Both the position numbers and the translations under genes were made by a program. The notes under the pieces are model-generated. The model did not search any database and was not told where the DNA came from. It saw only the letters and a program-made list of their open reading frames with translations. DNA of 64,000 bases, taken from contig DF236982.1 of NCBI GenBank assembly GCA_000708835.1, forward strand, positions 124,001-188,000, read 5' to 3'. Positions 1-12,900 of the stretch are shown here, in pieces. The number at the start of each line of letters is the position of its first letter. The first letter of the stretch is position 1. Origin of the DNA: Klebsormidium nitens (taxonomy: Eukaryota > Streptophyta > Klebsormidiophyceae > Klebsormidiales > Klebsormidiaceae).

Positions 1-3000
1 GTCAGCGAACGACGGAAGGGGCGACGGTACGGCGGCCGGATCGCCGACCGGTTTTGCGAACGGATCCGTCGACGGAAACGCTTTGGCGACCAGAATGACC
101 GCCGGAAGGAAGATTACCAACCCGCCCCCGTTTCTCGCCTGGGACGAGGAACTGGGTGCGAAGGTGGCGGCGTATAATGACTTCGTCGCTAAGTATGCTG
201 GGTGAGGCTTCGTTCTAGACACCCCGTACTGCATAGATAGACTGATTGATCTTCCTTTCGAGCGTTGTTGCCTTTCCAATCGCTACTGTTAGAGATTCGA
301 GTTTCGGTACCGTCCACGTGTTGGACTTTAAAATAACGCGACTGTCATAGCTCCACCACTCGCGCTTTCTCTTCCATATGCTCTCGGTTGATGCCCTTCA
401 AGTCCACGGTGAAAACAAGTTCACTCCTTGACGCCCCGCTGAGAATTGATTGAAATCCCCAGTTATGTCTTCTACAGCTCAGAAGCAAACTGATTGGACA
501 GTCAGCCCCTGACAGATTTTGACTGTAACAACCCCTTTTCCGAGTCCGAGCATCAGGTTGAAAAGAGTCTCTCGAGCATCAGTACGGGTATGCTGCAGAG
601 ACAAAAAGTTTTAAAACTATTTTTTGCCCAACCGCGTTCTTTGAGCTCACCATGACTCACGTCGTCACCACTTTAAGCTGACAATTGCGGTCGTTTGTGT
701 TCCCAGTGAGATCGACGAAGACGCCGCCCGCCGTTCTCTCGTTGCCTCCCTGATCGCCGAGAAAGGCGGCGCGGGGCTCTGGTTCGGCGAGATCATGGGC
801 CGCACCGCCGTCCCCCCCTGGGAACCTTCCACGGGGACCGACCAGATGCGCACGCTGGGTTCTAACGTGGGAACCCCCGTCGTAGGACTGGTCGGAGAAC
901 ACCCCCGGGAGAAACAACTGCTGGGGACGATGCTCGCGCTCACCGGGAGCATCCAGGGCGTGCAGGTCGGTTGACCGTTCCATTCTCCGTTGCGGTTTTT
1001 CCTTTGCGGCATGAGGTCGGACAGATTGCTGATTTTGTCGTCTGCCTGTTCGTTTGCGTTGGGTTTTGTTGAGTGGAAAGATTCCTCTTGCGAGTAGAGA
1101 CTGCTGCCATCGATGGGAATACACGGGCGGTGGGAAAGGTCGAACAAGACAACGTACGCTCAGGCAACAGATCCAAGAATGTATGGTCGACCGAAAATGT
1201 TGATCTTCGTACTGTTGGAGAAGCAACCGCGGAGTATCTTCGTAGCCGCTTTGAGGTGTGCATCAGAGCCGTCAAATGCAATAATCAGCTCCCACATCAA
1301 CCTCGCGTCGAAACAGCTGCTACTTGTTTCTGCAACGCTCCGGTTAACCTCCGCGGACTGTTTCGGAAGCTTTCAGGCGCTTCGTAGCTCTCCCAAGAAG
1401 ATTGACAGCTTGAGAAGCGGCCCTCGACTCTCAAAACCTTCCAAGCATTTCTATCGAGTTATTTTGATCTGGATTCTGCCGCCATCCTAATGCGTGTATT
1501 AGATGCTTCCTCTTCGTCAAAATGAGGATCAGCATCCTTTCTCGACCCTGAACTTCCTTGACCCGTCGTCCCCCCACAGGTGGGCCTGGACATCGCCCAC
1601 GCCGCCCGCTTGGGGTCCCTCACCGAGCCCGACCGCCAGCGGCATTTCGGTTCGCTCCTGGCCCTCTGCCGGCCCGAGGCAAGCTCCCGGGAGCTGCTGT
1701 CCGCCACGTGGCAGCTCATTGGCCTTGAGGTCTTCCTTCGGACGCCCGGAGGCGCGTCCGGCAGCTCCCCCCACCGCTGGAACGGCGACACCGTGGCGGG
1801 GCTGGTCGCGTACGTGAGCGCCGCGTCCGGAAATTCGGACGCGGGGGACGCGGCGTCCGAGCTCGTCCGGGCGACGATCAGACGGGACGAAGAAGACGAG
1901 TCTGCGCTGGCGGCGGACTTGTACGGACTGGCGGGGCCGCTCGGGTGGGAGGTCGCGCAGCAGATTGGCGCGCTGTCGGTTGGCACGCGGGGGGGGTCGG
2001 GTTGCCCGCGAAACCCGCCCCCGGGTTCGACGCCTTCCAGGTTCTGAGAGGCCGCGCGCGCGAGTTCGCGGTCGACGGGCGCGTGACGCCCGAGGAGGCC
2101 TCGCTTCTGTTGGACGACCAGGCGTTGTTGGGCTTCTGCCAGGTTGCGAGGGAGCAACTAGACGCGGTGACGAAAAGCCTCGTCGAAGCGGCAAAGGGCC
2201 TGAAGGGTCTCAGTGACGACGACACCGCAAGTGTCGACGGGTTCGAGAATACCAAGGGCATCACCGTGGCGCTAAGAAGCTGCGAGCACGTGATGAAAAC
2301 GTTTAAGAGGTGAGTAGCCAAGCTGCGCTGCTGTTTGGCTACTGCTCTTGTTGTGTTGTAAGTATTAGTAGGAACCCCCGGGGAGTGGGCGGAAGCGGAA
2401 GACCTGTTTGAAAGACCTGCGTATTTGTTCCAGCGTGCATTTGGAGAAAGTTGCTTGGCACTTTGCTGTAGCTTTAGTGAGCCCTAGCATCCGCATAGAG
2501 TGGTCTGCAACCGAGGAGCCTGCGAGAAAGCGGTGCCAGCGTGACGCCTTCCTGGGTGGCCCTCTCTTTCCCTCATATGGGGTTGGGGATCTGCCTAAAA
2601 GCATCCTCGCCCCCGCTAAATTTCCTCCAAGGGAGCTTCGCGCTTCTTTCCTTTAGATCTTAATTTGACTGACCCCGATAAAACGGTCCAAAATGATGTT
2701 GCTCTAACCACCGATTAGATGGTAACAATGTTAATGTTACCATCTAATGATGTTGCCTCTAACCCCGCAGTTGGGACGCCTGCAAGAAGGCCCTGCTGGG
2801 CGGGGCCAAAGAGAAGGACACCGGAAAGCTTATGGACATGCTGATAGCGTACCGCAACTACGAGTGGCGCAAGATCTGGTACACGATGGTGTTGCCGACC
2901 GTGAGGCGTTTCTACGGCGAGGACCCGGGCTTTATGGATCCGGACATCGACGAGCCGTCCGGTTCCACCGTCCGGACGTCCGACATTGACGTGCCGGTTT

Positions 3001-6000
3001 GGAAAGGCTCCCGAGCCGGAGAGGCGGTGAAGGTCTTCAACCACGAGTTCCGTCTACGCTGGTGAGCGGGAGCGTCGAGCATTGATCTTCATCCGAACAA
3101 CAGAATTGCCGTTCGAAACACACGAGTCAACAAATAGGCAGCCGCATCACGGCATCAGATACATTCGAACTTTATAGACGGTATGTCCGTTTGTCTTCTT
3201 CCATCTGAGACTGTCGATTTCAAAAGATGTAGAGCGTAGCAACAGCCTTGAATCAATATCATTTCCTTAGACGGATTTTTTTTGCAAGTTTCAGGATCTT
3301 GAGTGCAACCAGTCTCGTCAGGTCTTCAGCGTGCACGACCCACCTCAATGGTATTTACTAAAATTGAAAAGCGGATGCAGACCAAATTGAATAATGAAGC
3401 AAACCCGGTCACACATCCAGAGATTTATCGTACTGCAAACTGCGCCAAATCTGATTGTCAAGTGCTGAAGACGTGTCCAACCAACCAAACAAGCGCTCGT
3501 GCTAGACAGCATCGCATTCCTGCCGTCAATCCGCACGCTTGGCTGAATTTAGGCCCTTGAAAGGATACACAGCGTCCCTCCCTTCCGTTCCGCTCGTGCA
3601 GGGACGGAGCGGAATCCGGCATCGTCTTCGACGTGAACCTGTACGGGCCCGGCTTCCTGCGGAGCTTCAAGGAAGTCGAGGGGACTCACCAGCTGGTGCT
3701 CGTCGGGCACGTGTCACGTGTCAGCCAGCCATACGGCGGCGTCCAGCACCCCGCGGCCCGGCGCTGGGACGTCTCCAGCCAGATGGGCTGGGCGCTCGCG
3801 CGCCTAGTTCTCAACAGCCGAGACATGGAATTCCTCGCGTTCCGCGCGGCGGTGCAGGTGTACGCGCGCGCGTTCGAGCTTTTGGTCCCGGCCGTGCTCG
3901 AGCTGGAGCCCTTTAACACCGGAGACATTCTCACCAGCGTCGCTCCGAAGAGGGCCGCGGACTTTCTCGCCGCGTGCGGCGCCGGGAGTGGGGACGTGTA
4001 CCGCCGCGGGGGGCGGCCGGTCGATCTTCTGGAGGAGGCGGTTCCGGCGGAACAGGCGGCGGAACCGAAGGCCTGGCTAATGGGCAGAACCAACAGGATC
4101 TACGAGCAGACGCTCCTGAGAGTCGACCGGAGGCTTCGCGCGTTTGAGAAAGTCAAGAATTACACGCCCCCGCTGAGGAGTGCCGATGAGCTGGCGGCGA
4201 TCACGGGTGAGAAGTGTGACGGGACTTTTGTGACGGTGTCTGTCGTATGTGATTTAGACTTGAAGAGGGGTCCTGATTTGAGCTCGCATTGAGCAGCCGC
4301 ACGATCTTGGCAGAGCTCCATAGGCTATGAATCCGTCTCTGTGATTGTTTTGGATTCTCCAGAATTGGAGTCGCGAAAGAATACGAATTCGAAGTGGTTT
4401 GTCTTCTGAAGCTTTGAAGCCGCCTGACTGAGACAAGGGACAGGCTGTTGAAGCTGTTGCATATTGTTGCGGCTCTCCTGTGGCTTAAGAAGCTCTCGGC
4501 CTCATGCTCGCAGAGCTTTGGTATCTCTACCAACGTATAGCAAAAGAAATACCGAAAAGCACCGAAAGCTCACATAAGGCGAAGGTTACCGAAGTTTACG
4601 AAAGCCCAATCCTCGCCAATCTCCGCAAAAACCTACCCACTTCCTCACATTAACCCCACACTTTCGCTCGCTGCCCGTTCTAGGTCGCCACTCAAAGGCC
4701 CTACGAGAGAAAAGCAGAGTTTTACGCGTATGCTTGTCAGATACGTTTTAAGTCGGTTCCAAACTTGGCCACGTGGCACTGCCAGAGCGGCCCGTGATGC
4801 TTGCTGACTCGGGTGCTCATGTTGGTCTCTCGTTCTCATGCAGGCATGGTTGAAGACAACTTCGACGACGTCGCCGTTCCTTTCAGAGAGTGGCGGGACG
4901 GCTCGCGCTTCGAACCAATAGAACCCCTGAAATTCGAAGAAATCGGAGCTGCTGGTCCCGAAGGATTCCAGCTGGCAATGGACTATGTTACGACGTCGTT
5001 TCGTGACACGGTCAGTCTACAGAAAAGTAATCCTCTAGGACTAGTCACAGGCATTCCACTTTGAGCGAATACTTCAGCCAAACCGAATGACCGAGCGAAA
5101 TGTCACTGTTCCATGCGGCTCAGCTCAGCAGGGCTGGTCCGGTGTGACTGACACCTGCGCGTCCGTCGTGACCTGATCAAGCAATTGCGCGCATCCTGAC
5201 CCGCTTGGTTAGGAGTCAAGAGTCCTTGCGGCGACTCCCTTGTTCAGCGCAGCTCTTCGTCAACCGAAAGCTGAACTTGTTTTGTCGATCTGATCTGCAA
5301 TCACCTGATCTAGAAGGCGTAACTTGCTCGTTCCTCCTCGACTCAATCCTAAACCTGCTCTGTCAAGATTGGCAAGACTTTTTACCCGCGCAGATTAGGT
5401 TTTGTTCTTAACCAAACGCCGGGCGGGCTCCGTATGCGCCGTTCCGAGCTCGTTAACCCCGTGGTTTCCTGCGCAGATATGCTGGTCAAACATGTTTTCC
5501 AACGAGGCGTACTACACGGAGGCCGCGGTCCAGCACGCGGTGGACATCCAGAACGCCAAGAAGAAGCACCCGGGCACGCGGCCGCCCAACCTCAGCCCGG
5601 CAGAGTGGGGGGTTTGCGTGCAGGAAAATATTGCGAGCTTCCTCGAGCATTCGTACGATCCCCAAGCCGACCCGGGGAAGGCCCTGCTCAAGAATGGGAA
5701 GGTTAGGCTTTGCAGACTGCACTTCGGTGCGAAAGTTGATTTGGGTTGCTGTCGTCTTTGAGCTGACGAACTAGGCCGTATCGATTGTCCTAGATACTGC
5801 AGTTTCGGGCAGACATAGCCGCCTAAATTCCGATTAAATCTTTCAAGCTTTTGGGTTCTAGAATCATAGGGTTCTATAACATTTTCGAGCTACAGAAGTT
5901 GGGCCGTTCGATGAGTGGTATCCGGGTCGTCGCAGGGTCCAAATTCTGCATATTGGGCGAATTTTGGCGTTCGACTGAAATCGGGCTCGAACCAGGCGGC

Positions 6001-9000
6001 CAGGTTGTGCCAATTGTGCAGTATCAATCGATACCCCCGTTGGTGCATCTTTCCAACTGGATGTGCATCAGCTTCGGAGAAAGATCATCAGGAAACTGAT
6101 CGATGACGTGTTGTGATGCTTTATGCGGACCCTAGTAAGTGCGACCAAAAAACAAAGAGTTTTTCCGTGAAGTTTCCAGGCACCTGTTTTGTTCTGAACG
6201 CACCCAAAAGAAAGGTCTTCTGCCGCAGCTTAAAGCGTTCACTCAATTACCCCATAAGCCCTAGACCAACTCAAGGCCAAAATACCGCTGGTGTGTCGCC
6301 CATTATTAAAGCGTTGCCCAATTCCTTTCCCCCAAGTGATTTTTGAGCAATCAAGACCTTGTGCGGATCCAGTCAGATTCTCCTAACTCACAAGGAACCC
6401 GCAGTTGGCCTTCCCCAACCGGATCTTGAAATATTCTTCCTGTCTTACATTCGACAAGATCCGTGTGTCAAAAGAGACCATCACTTCGAACAAGCTGGTA
6501 CAGGATCAAATACGTCTCCTCCAACTTACCGACCCTAACCCCTACAATATGAATCCATCGCAGGCGCTCACGTCGTAGGGAAGCACCCCACTCTTATGGT
6601 GCCTTTTCTATTACATCGCTCTCCAAAAGGATCTGTAGATAAGTCCTTCCTGCACATAGAAACCAACCCAATCCGGCCTCTGGACCAGACGCTGAACGAG
6701 AGCCGTCTCGATTTTCCGCAGTACCTCCACCGCGCGCTCGACGCGCTGCGCGTGACGCTCGAAACCCCCAACCGCCCATACGCGCGTCGGCTGCGCGCCG
6801 CGGCCGCGTGCGTGAACCCCTACTTCGAGACCGGGGACGCGCTCCTGCGGCGCCTGCAGAGGCTGGCGGAGAAGTTCATGCTCATGAAGAACGGATCGGA
6901 GGCTGACGTGTACGATGACGTCAGGAACACGCTCCTGGAGTGGTGGAGAACCGATGGCGAGCCGGGCGACGGTGGACGAGAGAAGATGCTGCGGCTCTGG
7001 TTCGACAGCGGCCGTCGAAGGGAGGACGGCTGTCTGGTATACACGGTTCTCTTCGATCCGATCCGGGGCGGATTGCCGAACTACGCGCGGGCTTGGCTCG
7101 AGAACCTGCTGAAGCCGGGCGGCCGAGAACAGCAGCGGAAGACGGCTCTCGCCGTGAGTGTTCCTTCTTGGCCTTCACAACAAGGGGACGGCGTCTTCAG
7201 TGTATTCAATGTCATCTTGGCTAAGGACTCAGATGCAGCACTGTCACAAAATAATCGAATTCACATTGACCAAGGGCCATGTGGCCTACCGAAAGCGCCC
7301 GGATTGGGGTTTCGGGGTAGGGACGGGTGCGGAGCAAGCCCAACCTAGATCTAGCTTTTGTTCTGTGCACAGTGATCTTCGTATCTCGATTGGCCGCGTT
7401 CCGGATCGTGGTTACTCTGTCCTGCACAAATGAATTGACTTTGCTTTGCTCTCGGGGCAATCATGACAAAAGCGACCATCTCTTGCGCGCGCAGGAAACG
7501 CGAGAGCTGGTTCGGAGGCTGGGCGCGTTCCTGTACGTATACTACAGTATGGCCGTATGGCCCCTGCCGGAGAGTCTGGACCGGAGCGTCCGCTCTCGAG
7601 GCCTGGAAGGGACAGCCAGGCTCATGTCCGATCTGGACAAGTGGCAGGTACATCGCTGCCCATCTGAAGTTTTCTTTCTCTTTTCAGGAGGTGATTCTAC
7701 AGACAAGTAGGAGCCTACTCCAGCGCCGTTCCTAAAAAGCTATGTTATCATCCCTTCGGATTGAGAACCACCAGACTCCGAGACTTGCTGGTGAAGATCG
7801 TACGGCGTTTGGTTTTCTTTGCGGATGGATCTTTGATACAATCCTGCTGCGAGGAGTGGCGTGCGATCGAAACATCCGACGAGCGTTTGGATCTTATGCG
7901 CTGGGCTATTAATCAGCTTTTCGGCGCCTCACTAGAAGCAATGGTTAGCTGTCAACTCAATCCTTATGACAATCTCAAAAGCAGAATTCTACCGCTAAGG
8001 TGGGGGGCCTCACGTTTGAGGGTCTAGCTAGGTGGTTTGGACAAAGAGGGTCCGTTCGTTTTGCAACCTGATTTCAAATTGGCTTTGCCCTTACTTAACT
8101 AGGGTTTTCAGCTCCAACAGGAAATGTTTCTCGTCCAACCAGAGTCTCTAATCAGGATGCAAGCCGGCTCTGATAAAGCAGCGGGTTTAGCTGCTAACAA
8201 GGTGTTGACCAGCCCTGGTTATGTGCCAAAAGCTCCCTGCATGTGCACGCCTTGAGGTGTCGAGTTCGGACGCAGGTACGCGACACGGTTTGGATCGTCA
8301 CCGCGTTGGATCCCGTTGAAGCCGTTACCCCCGTCCCCGGTCAAGGCGCAGCGCCCAGCCTCGCCAAGCAGGGCTCCAAAAACGAGTGGAAGGTGAGACT
8401 GCCGCCTAGCACAGGACTTTTTGGCCCTTAACCAAGGACAGTTCTGGGCAGGTTAAAAGTCTAGTTATCAGTCCAATAACCAAAGTTGGGCGTTAAACAG
8501 CCTTGGAACAAGGTTAAAGCCCCGTTAAGCTGTCACCAAATAACCCAAGCCTCAAGTCTGATTACCAGCCTGATTAGCAGCCAAACTTCCTTAAGCCTTC
8601 TAGCGCGCGCGGGGGTTTCATGCACCGAGGAAGGATTGTCACAATGGCTCGACACCTGTTTCGAATATTGTTTTCGAGTACGGCAGGGAAGGTCGAGTGA
8701 TTGGTCGTCCTTGGATGGGACGATCGTGACACTCGACGTATGAACTCAGTGTCAGCGTGGTTATAGTGGAAACTGGTTCGGGTTGACCAAACCAGGAACG
8801 TCTGAAGCCTCAGATCGCCTGCAGACTGGAAAGCCGTCGAGCGTGTTCTTATGTGAACCTTGTGCCCCTCTTGCTGTTCTCGCACGGGCGGGCATAAATG
8901 CCCCCGGTTCTCATTGGTGGTTTTATTCCGTTTGACAGGTGCTCTTCGCGCGAGGCGGCCGCGTGCGCTTCTGCTCTTCCGACGGGCGCTTCCTGGGGCG

Positions 9001-11183
9001 CTCGGACAAGGCCTTGGAGCCGGCACTTTTAAACGTGACACCGGCGGACCAGCAGGCTACTGACGTCATCAAGAATATCGACTGGCAACTCGTGTCAGGT
9101 GCTTCGCTCATCTCGTTTGCACTTATCGTTCTCTAGAACATGAGGATGTAGGCTGAAACTATAGTACGGGGACGGGTAGGGTTAGTATGGGGGTTAGGGT
9201 GGGTACGGTGCGGAGCTGGTGATTATTTGGGTTTGGCTTTTTATTGTTATTTTCGTTTTCACTATGATTTGGGCTTGCTATAACTATTCTAGGGAAGTAA
9301 TTTGCACTTGGCCACTTGGCATTTGTAGCAGGCTTGTCTCAAAGAATCGGGTTTGATAACATGCAATCTGATTCTCACATTGCGCAATAGCTCTTGGTTG
9401 TCCGTTGATTTGCTCTAGGTAGCGCACCGTCGCCCTGGCGCTGCAACTGGCAAACGGTATGTACCTGGGGTCTATCGTGCCAAGAGTCGGTAGAGTCTGC
9501 GTCCGCGGTTCTTGCTTTGTCAAACGAAGCCCTGTCAAAAATGCGGCGGAATCCCTTTGGGGTGGGCTCGGCTTGATACCAGGCGACTCCTTTCTAACTA
9601 ACTTATCGAGGTGCTCTTCTCGTGACCGTGCGCTTTGAAGCGCGCCAGCCGACAGATGTTCAAGCTGCACGAATTGCTTTTGATTCGAACAAGTCTTTCC
9701 TCCTTTTCGGACCCATCAATCTCTGTCGTCTCGTCGCGTTCGCACTCCCTCTTTCGTCAGCAGCGTCCAAGGTACGTTTCCGCTCTCACTTTTGCTCGGC
9801 TTCATTGAACGATCATGCAATGAATCGGGGTCCAGACCAGAGGAAGAAGCGGGCCGTCTCCCCGCCTTTGAGGACTGATTCTCAATTGGGGGCGAAAAGT
9901 ATGTACCGTCCATGTTGGGCGTCATATCAGGCTCTCAGACGTGTTCCCCGCCGGTGCTTGCAGTCCCTGGCGCAGTGACTGAAGTGCTCATCAAAGTGCC
10001 CGAGACGGAAACGTACCTCTATTATTCGTGGATCTCAAAGCCGTTCGAGGGCCAGGGCCCGGTGCGGACCTTGACGCTGCGCATTATAGCCGGTGAGTTT
10101 CACTACTACAGTTGATGCGAGGCGCAAAGCGCGTGACGAAGTGGCTTCCAGTCGGTTGCAGCCCGATTAAGTTTTAGCCCTACAGTACCTCTCTTTGTGA
10201 TTTATTTGTTCTTTTGTGACCCCGGTCCATTACGTTGCAAATACTGTTTCGTCTATACGCTGCGCTACAAGTGACGGCAGTACCGGTGTCCAATACGGAT
10301 GCGGCTTTTGAAACGAACAACGCCTCGAGCTCTACCGCCACCGTGGCACGCAGCCGGAGGCCTTACTATTTGATTTAAGAGGAAGAGACAGGCTTTCTAC
10401 CTGATATGGAGTTTCTCCAACAGCAATAACGACGCACTTTCTCGGATCAGATGCTCCACTGCTGAGAGTCAGGCATTCCGTTGGTCACTCTCCAATATTA
10501 GTGCTCCATAAACAGCTCGCTCAAACCACTGATTATTTTTTCGGTCTTCTTCCGACGCGCTGATCCAACTCTCTAAGCAACTACCGGTGCAAGCGAGTCC
10601 GAAAGTCGTTGCTTTGCCTCTTGATGAGTGTCCGTTGTCTGCCGTTCGCGTGAGGGGCGGTCGGTTTGGTTCGATTGACCCGTTTGGCTGACGACGGCTT
10701 TCACCCGTCCACACAGTCCCCGGCAAAAAGCAGGCACCGGAAGCGGCGGTTGTCGCGGCCGCGCCGCTATTCGACTTCCCGGGCTTGAAGGCCGCGGAGG
10801 CGGCGCTGACTGCGGCGACGGCCGAGAGGGACCGGGTCGCCAATGCCCGGGAGACTCTCTCCCCCGGAGCGCCGAGCGGAGTGCGGGACGCGATGACACA
10901 GGATTTGGTCAAAGCCAAGGAGCAGGTACAACAGGCGACCGACGCGCTGGCGGCCGCGCGGGACGCCGCGGCCGCGACCACGGCCCTCGCGACCGCGAAC
11001 GCGAAGGCATTCGAGGCCGCGAGGGCGCGGAAAAGAAACCTCGACAGGGAGGCAAGGCAGCCGGAGGAGGCGCCCCCGGCGCTCCCCGGTTCCTCTTTCC
11101 GGTTCCTGTACGGCGGGGCGAGCGCCCGGTACATCACGGCGTTGGAGGTGCAGGCGCTGGCGATCGTAGGTGGGGCGCATTAA
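1..11183 (+). CDS. Gene A: 3' part of a large multi-exon protein of unknown function, paralogue of gene B
   Basis: Thirteen exons are visible: 1-201, 707-965, 1580-2309, 2771-3061, 3602-4206, 4844-5010, 5477-5701, 6722-7153, 7495-7647, 8276-8392, 8939-9098, 9964-10092 and 10717-11169 or 11183. Each has AG/GT borders, and each aligns in order and in codon phase with an exon of gene B on the other strand, which is the main support. About 1,300 residues are encoded. Recognisable stretches shared with gene B are FLAWDEEL, GLVGEHPREK, AYRNYEWRKIW, FDVNLYGPGFLR, WDVSSQMGWAL, SNEAYYTEAAVQHAVDIQ and LMKNGSEADVYDDVRNTLLE. The exon at 8939 (RFCSSDGRFLGRSD) faintly recalls a beta-trefoil repeat. The last exon is rich in Ala, Glu and Lys and probably forms a coiled coil. 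I recognise no enzyme in this part. By homology the missing 5' end may encode a caspase fold, but that is inference. The third exon carries an apparent one-base frameshift. The last exon either runs to the stop at 11181-11183 or uses a donor-like GTGGGG after 11169. Confidence 0.72.
1580..2309 (+). CDS. Gene A exon 3 with an apparent one-base deletion in a G-run
   Basis: The exon opens in the frame of VGLDIAHAARLGSLTEPDR, matching VGLDIARAARSGSLTEPDR of gene B (57101-57804). That frame reaches a stop at about 2045. Similarity to gene B continues in the next frame (GLPAKPAPGFDAFQVLRGR here, ELPVKRTPDFDVFRLLGGR in gene B). The switch falls at a run of eight G at about 1989-1996. The exon is 730 bases long, one short of the length class needed by the flanking phases; the gene B exon, 704 bases, fits them. 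Either a sequencing or assembly slip in a homopolymer or a true disabling change explains this. Confidence 0.7.
7300..7345 (+). repeat. Relative of the G-rich repeat core, in gene A intron 8
   Basis: The intron contains TTGGGGTTTC, then GGGACGGGTGCGGAGCAAGC. Close relatives sit in introns at 9165-9230 (gene A), 38280-38345 (fucosyltransferase) and 52030-52100 (gene B, inside an element with inverted ends). The spread over introns of three genes suggests a small non-autonomous mobile family. Only the core is recognisable here; I see no inverted ends. Confidence 0.45.
8411..8590 (+). repeat. Intronic repeat (introner-like family), gene A copy
   Basis: About 180 bases starting roughly 20 bases after the donor of gene A exon 10 (ends 8392). 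Read in the gene's sense it starts CACAGGACTTTTTGGC, contains CAGTCCAATAACC and ends AGCAGCCAAACTTCC. The same blocks occur in gene B's sense strand at 53133-53311 and 53811-53990, again with one copy about 20 bases after a donor. The spot is intronic in all three copies and the sense orientation is the same. This fits an introner-like or MITE family, but I see no clear terminal inverted repeat. Confidence 0.55.
9165..9230 (+). repeat. G-rich, telomere-like repeat core in gene A intron 11
   Basis: GGGACGGGTAGGGTTAG, then GGGGGTTAGGGTGGG and GGTGCGGAGC. It is nearly identical to the core of the element at 51985-52161 in gene B intron 13. The GGTTAGGGT spacing resembles plant or algal telomere repeats, but only single units occur, so it is not an internal telomere tract. 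The flanking inverted ends seen in gene B are not evident here. Confidence 0.5.
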
Positions 11184-12900
11184 CCCAGGCGGAAAAGGTT
11201 GGAAAAATGCAGCTGCAGGACTTTAGTGCCAACCGTGAAGAGCGCAGCTCTAAAGGGACGGCAGTCGAGTTGTCGGATCTAAGCGTACTTTTAACAGCTG
11301 AGTGCACTTGTGCAGAAGATCAATGAGCGAAGGATGCGTTTAAATCATCGGGAAAAGACACAACTGGCCTCCGAGATCTGCGCGCCTGCTTGGAAGTTTG
11401 TGCTTAACGTAACGGCCCGCACCCATTTTCGCCAGAATCTCTCTCCAGCAGAACGTCAGCATTTGAAGTTCTGGGGTACAGGACAAACAAATAAGTGATT
11501 CTCGCGCGTTCCGTCTATTGACGCTTGTGCATCCGTGCAGGGAGTGAGCAAGCCACGTAGTTCAAGTCAGGATCCAAAAGACGAGTCCCCACCGGTGTGT
11601 GGATGACTGCGCGAGCACTGCGCGATCTTGCGGGATGGCGGCTGCGCAGCCTGCTAGCCTGTTTTGTGTGCTTTTGATCGAGCTACGTCACTTGAGATTC
11701 AAATGAGACCGAGGCAGCATGAGGAAAAGAATCTGAGGGACGCGGTCGTCTAGTTGGTTGAGAGTAACCTTTGCTTGATGGACGAGTTGACAGGATGTTG
11801 CCAGTACTGCTCTGAATTTGAGTACTCGAATTCGTTCTTTCATAAGAATTAATCACGAAGAACACGCAGAGTTTGAAAGGACGTACATTAGCAAAGTACT
11901 CGTCCTGCCACCTGCTTGGGTCTCCGAGTCTCGCGGCTTTTCGTGTTCGAGTCGCGGCCGCTCGCCACTTGGCCTCAATGTTTGGCACTGGGCTGCAGTC
12001 TATGAGCCGCTTGATTACCCAGTCGAGGAAGCTAAGCCGCACGTAGTTAAAATAAATCATAGTCAAGATGTGAGTTCTTCTCATCCATTTGCTGAGTTGC
12101 TGTGAAAGGTGGGGCGATTTTATTGCATGCCTGAAAACATGATTCCGGGTACGTTTTCGTACATTGCAGAATATATCGGCTCTGAGTGCATAACTCACTT
12201 TGGCCGTACGATGGCCCGAATTGAAAACATCGACTTGATGAAATTGCTCTTCAATCAATCAGTCCGTTCACGAAAGGCTGTATCCTTCTTTTTGATATGC
12301 ATGCCTGCGCACGTACTACGGACGCTGCGCTTCATGCATGGAACAAGTACCTTGGAATTCCCGCATCAATTAGTTTGCTCTTTCTCTTTGCCTCTTGGGT
12401 ACGACGGTACACCAGGTTAGGAATCATTGCATGTGGGAGACTTTCAGACCTCGTAGACGTCGGAATTACATGGAGGATTTACGTCGCATCGCGCATCGCC
12501 TAACGAAAGCGTTCAACATGAAACACTATAGGAAGTAGAGAGCTTTCTTATATAACACCATGCCACGTACGCTGCTGGTTGGTCGCAGCAACGGAAGCGA
12601 CCGTTTGCGGCTAGTCCATCCCTAGTTTTCGTCTTACTTAAGATTCTGGAAACGGCCAATTGATGATAGAATCATTGCATGAAGGTATGAACCAAATCAG
12701 CGGCTGCATGTCACTTTGCCAACTCACGACACTGCACAAATGACATGCAATAAGAGTGACCCACAACGAGGCTGCAGTATGAACAATGAAGCAGGCGGCC
12801 CTCAAGGATCTTTATACATGGTAATTACCAGACCAACAAACTCGAAGTCTGCATGTTCGCCTTCGACGTAACCCGAAGCAGGGAGTGTGAAAAACTACTG
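11184..12900. other. Intergenic space between the 3' ends of gene A and the dehydrogenase gene
   Basis: The two flanking genes converge here. Open frames such as the minus-strand one at 11683-12258 resemble no family I know, lack start context or splice partners, and have AT-rich base use unlike the exons. I see no RNA gene or clear repeat. Further 3' exons or UTR of gene A could lie here but cannot be shown. Confidence 0.5.

Noticed and set aside
9165-9230. Internal telomere tract
   Set aside because: Only single GGGTTAG-like units, and the same core recurs inside an element with inverted ends, so it is a dispersed repeat.
11683-12258. 191-codon minus-strand open frame between gene A and the dehydrogenase
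   Set aside because: No recognisable homology, AT-rich codon use unlike local exons, no splice partner.
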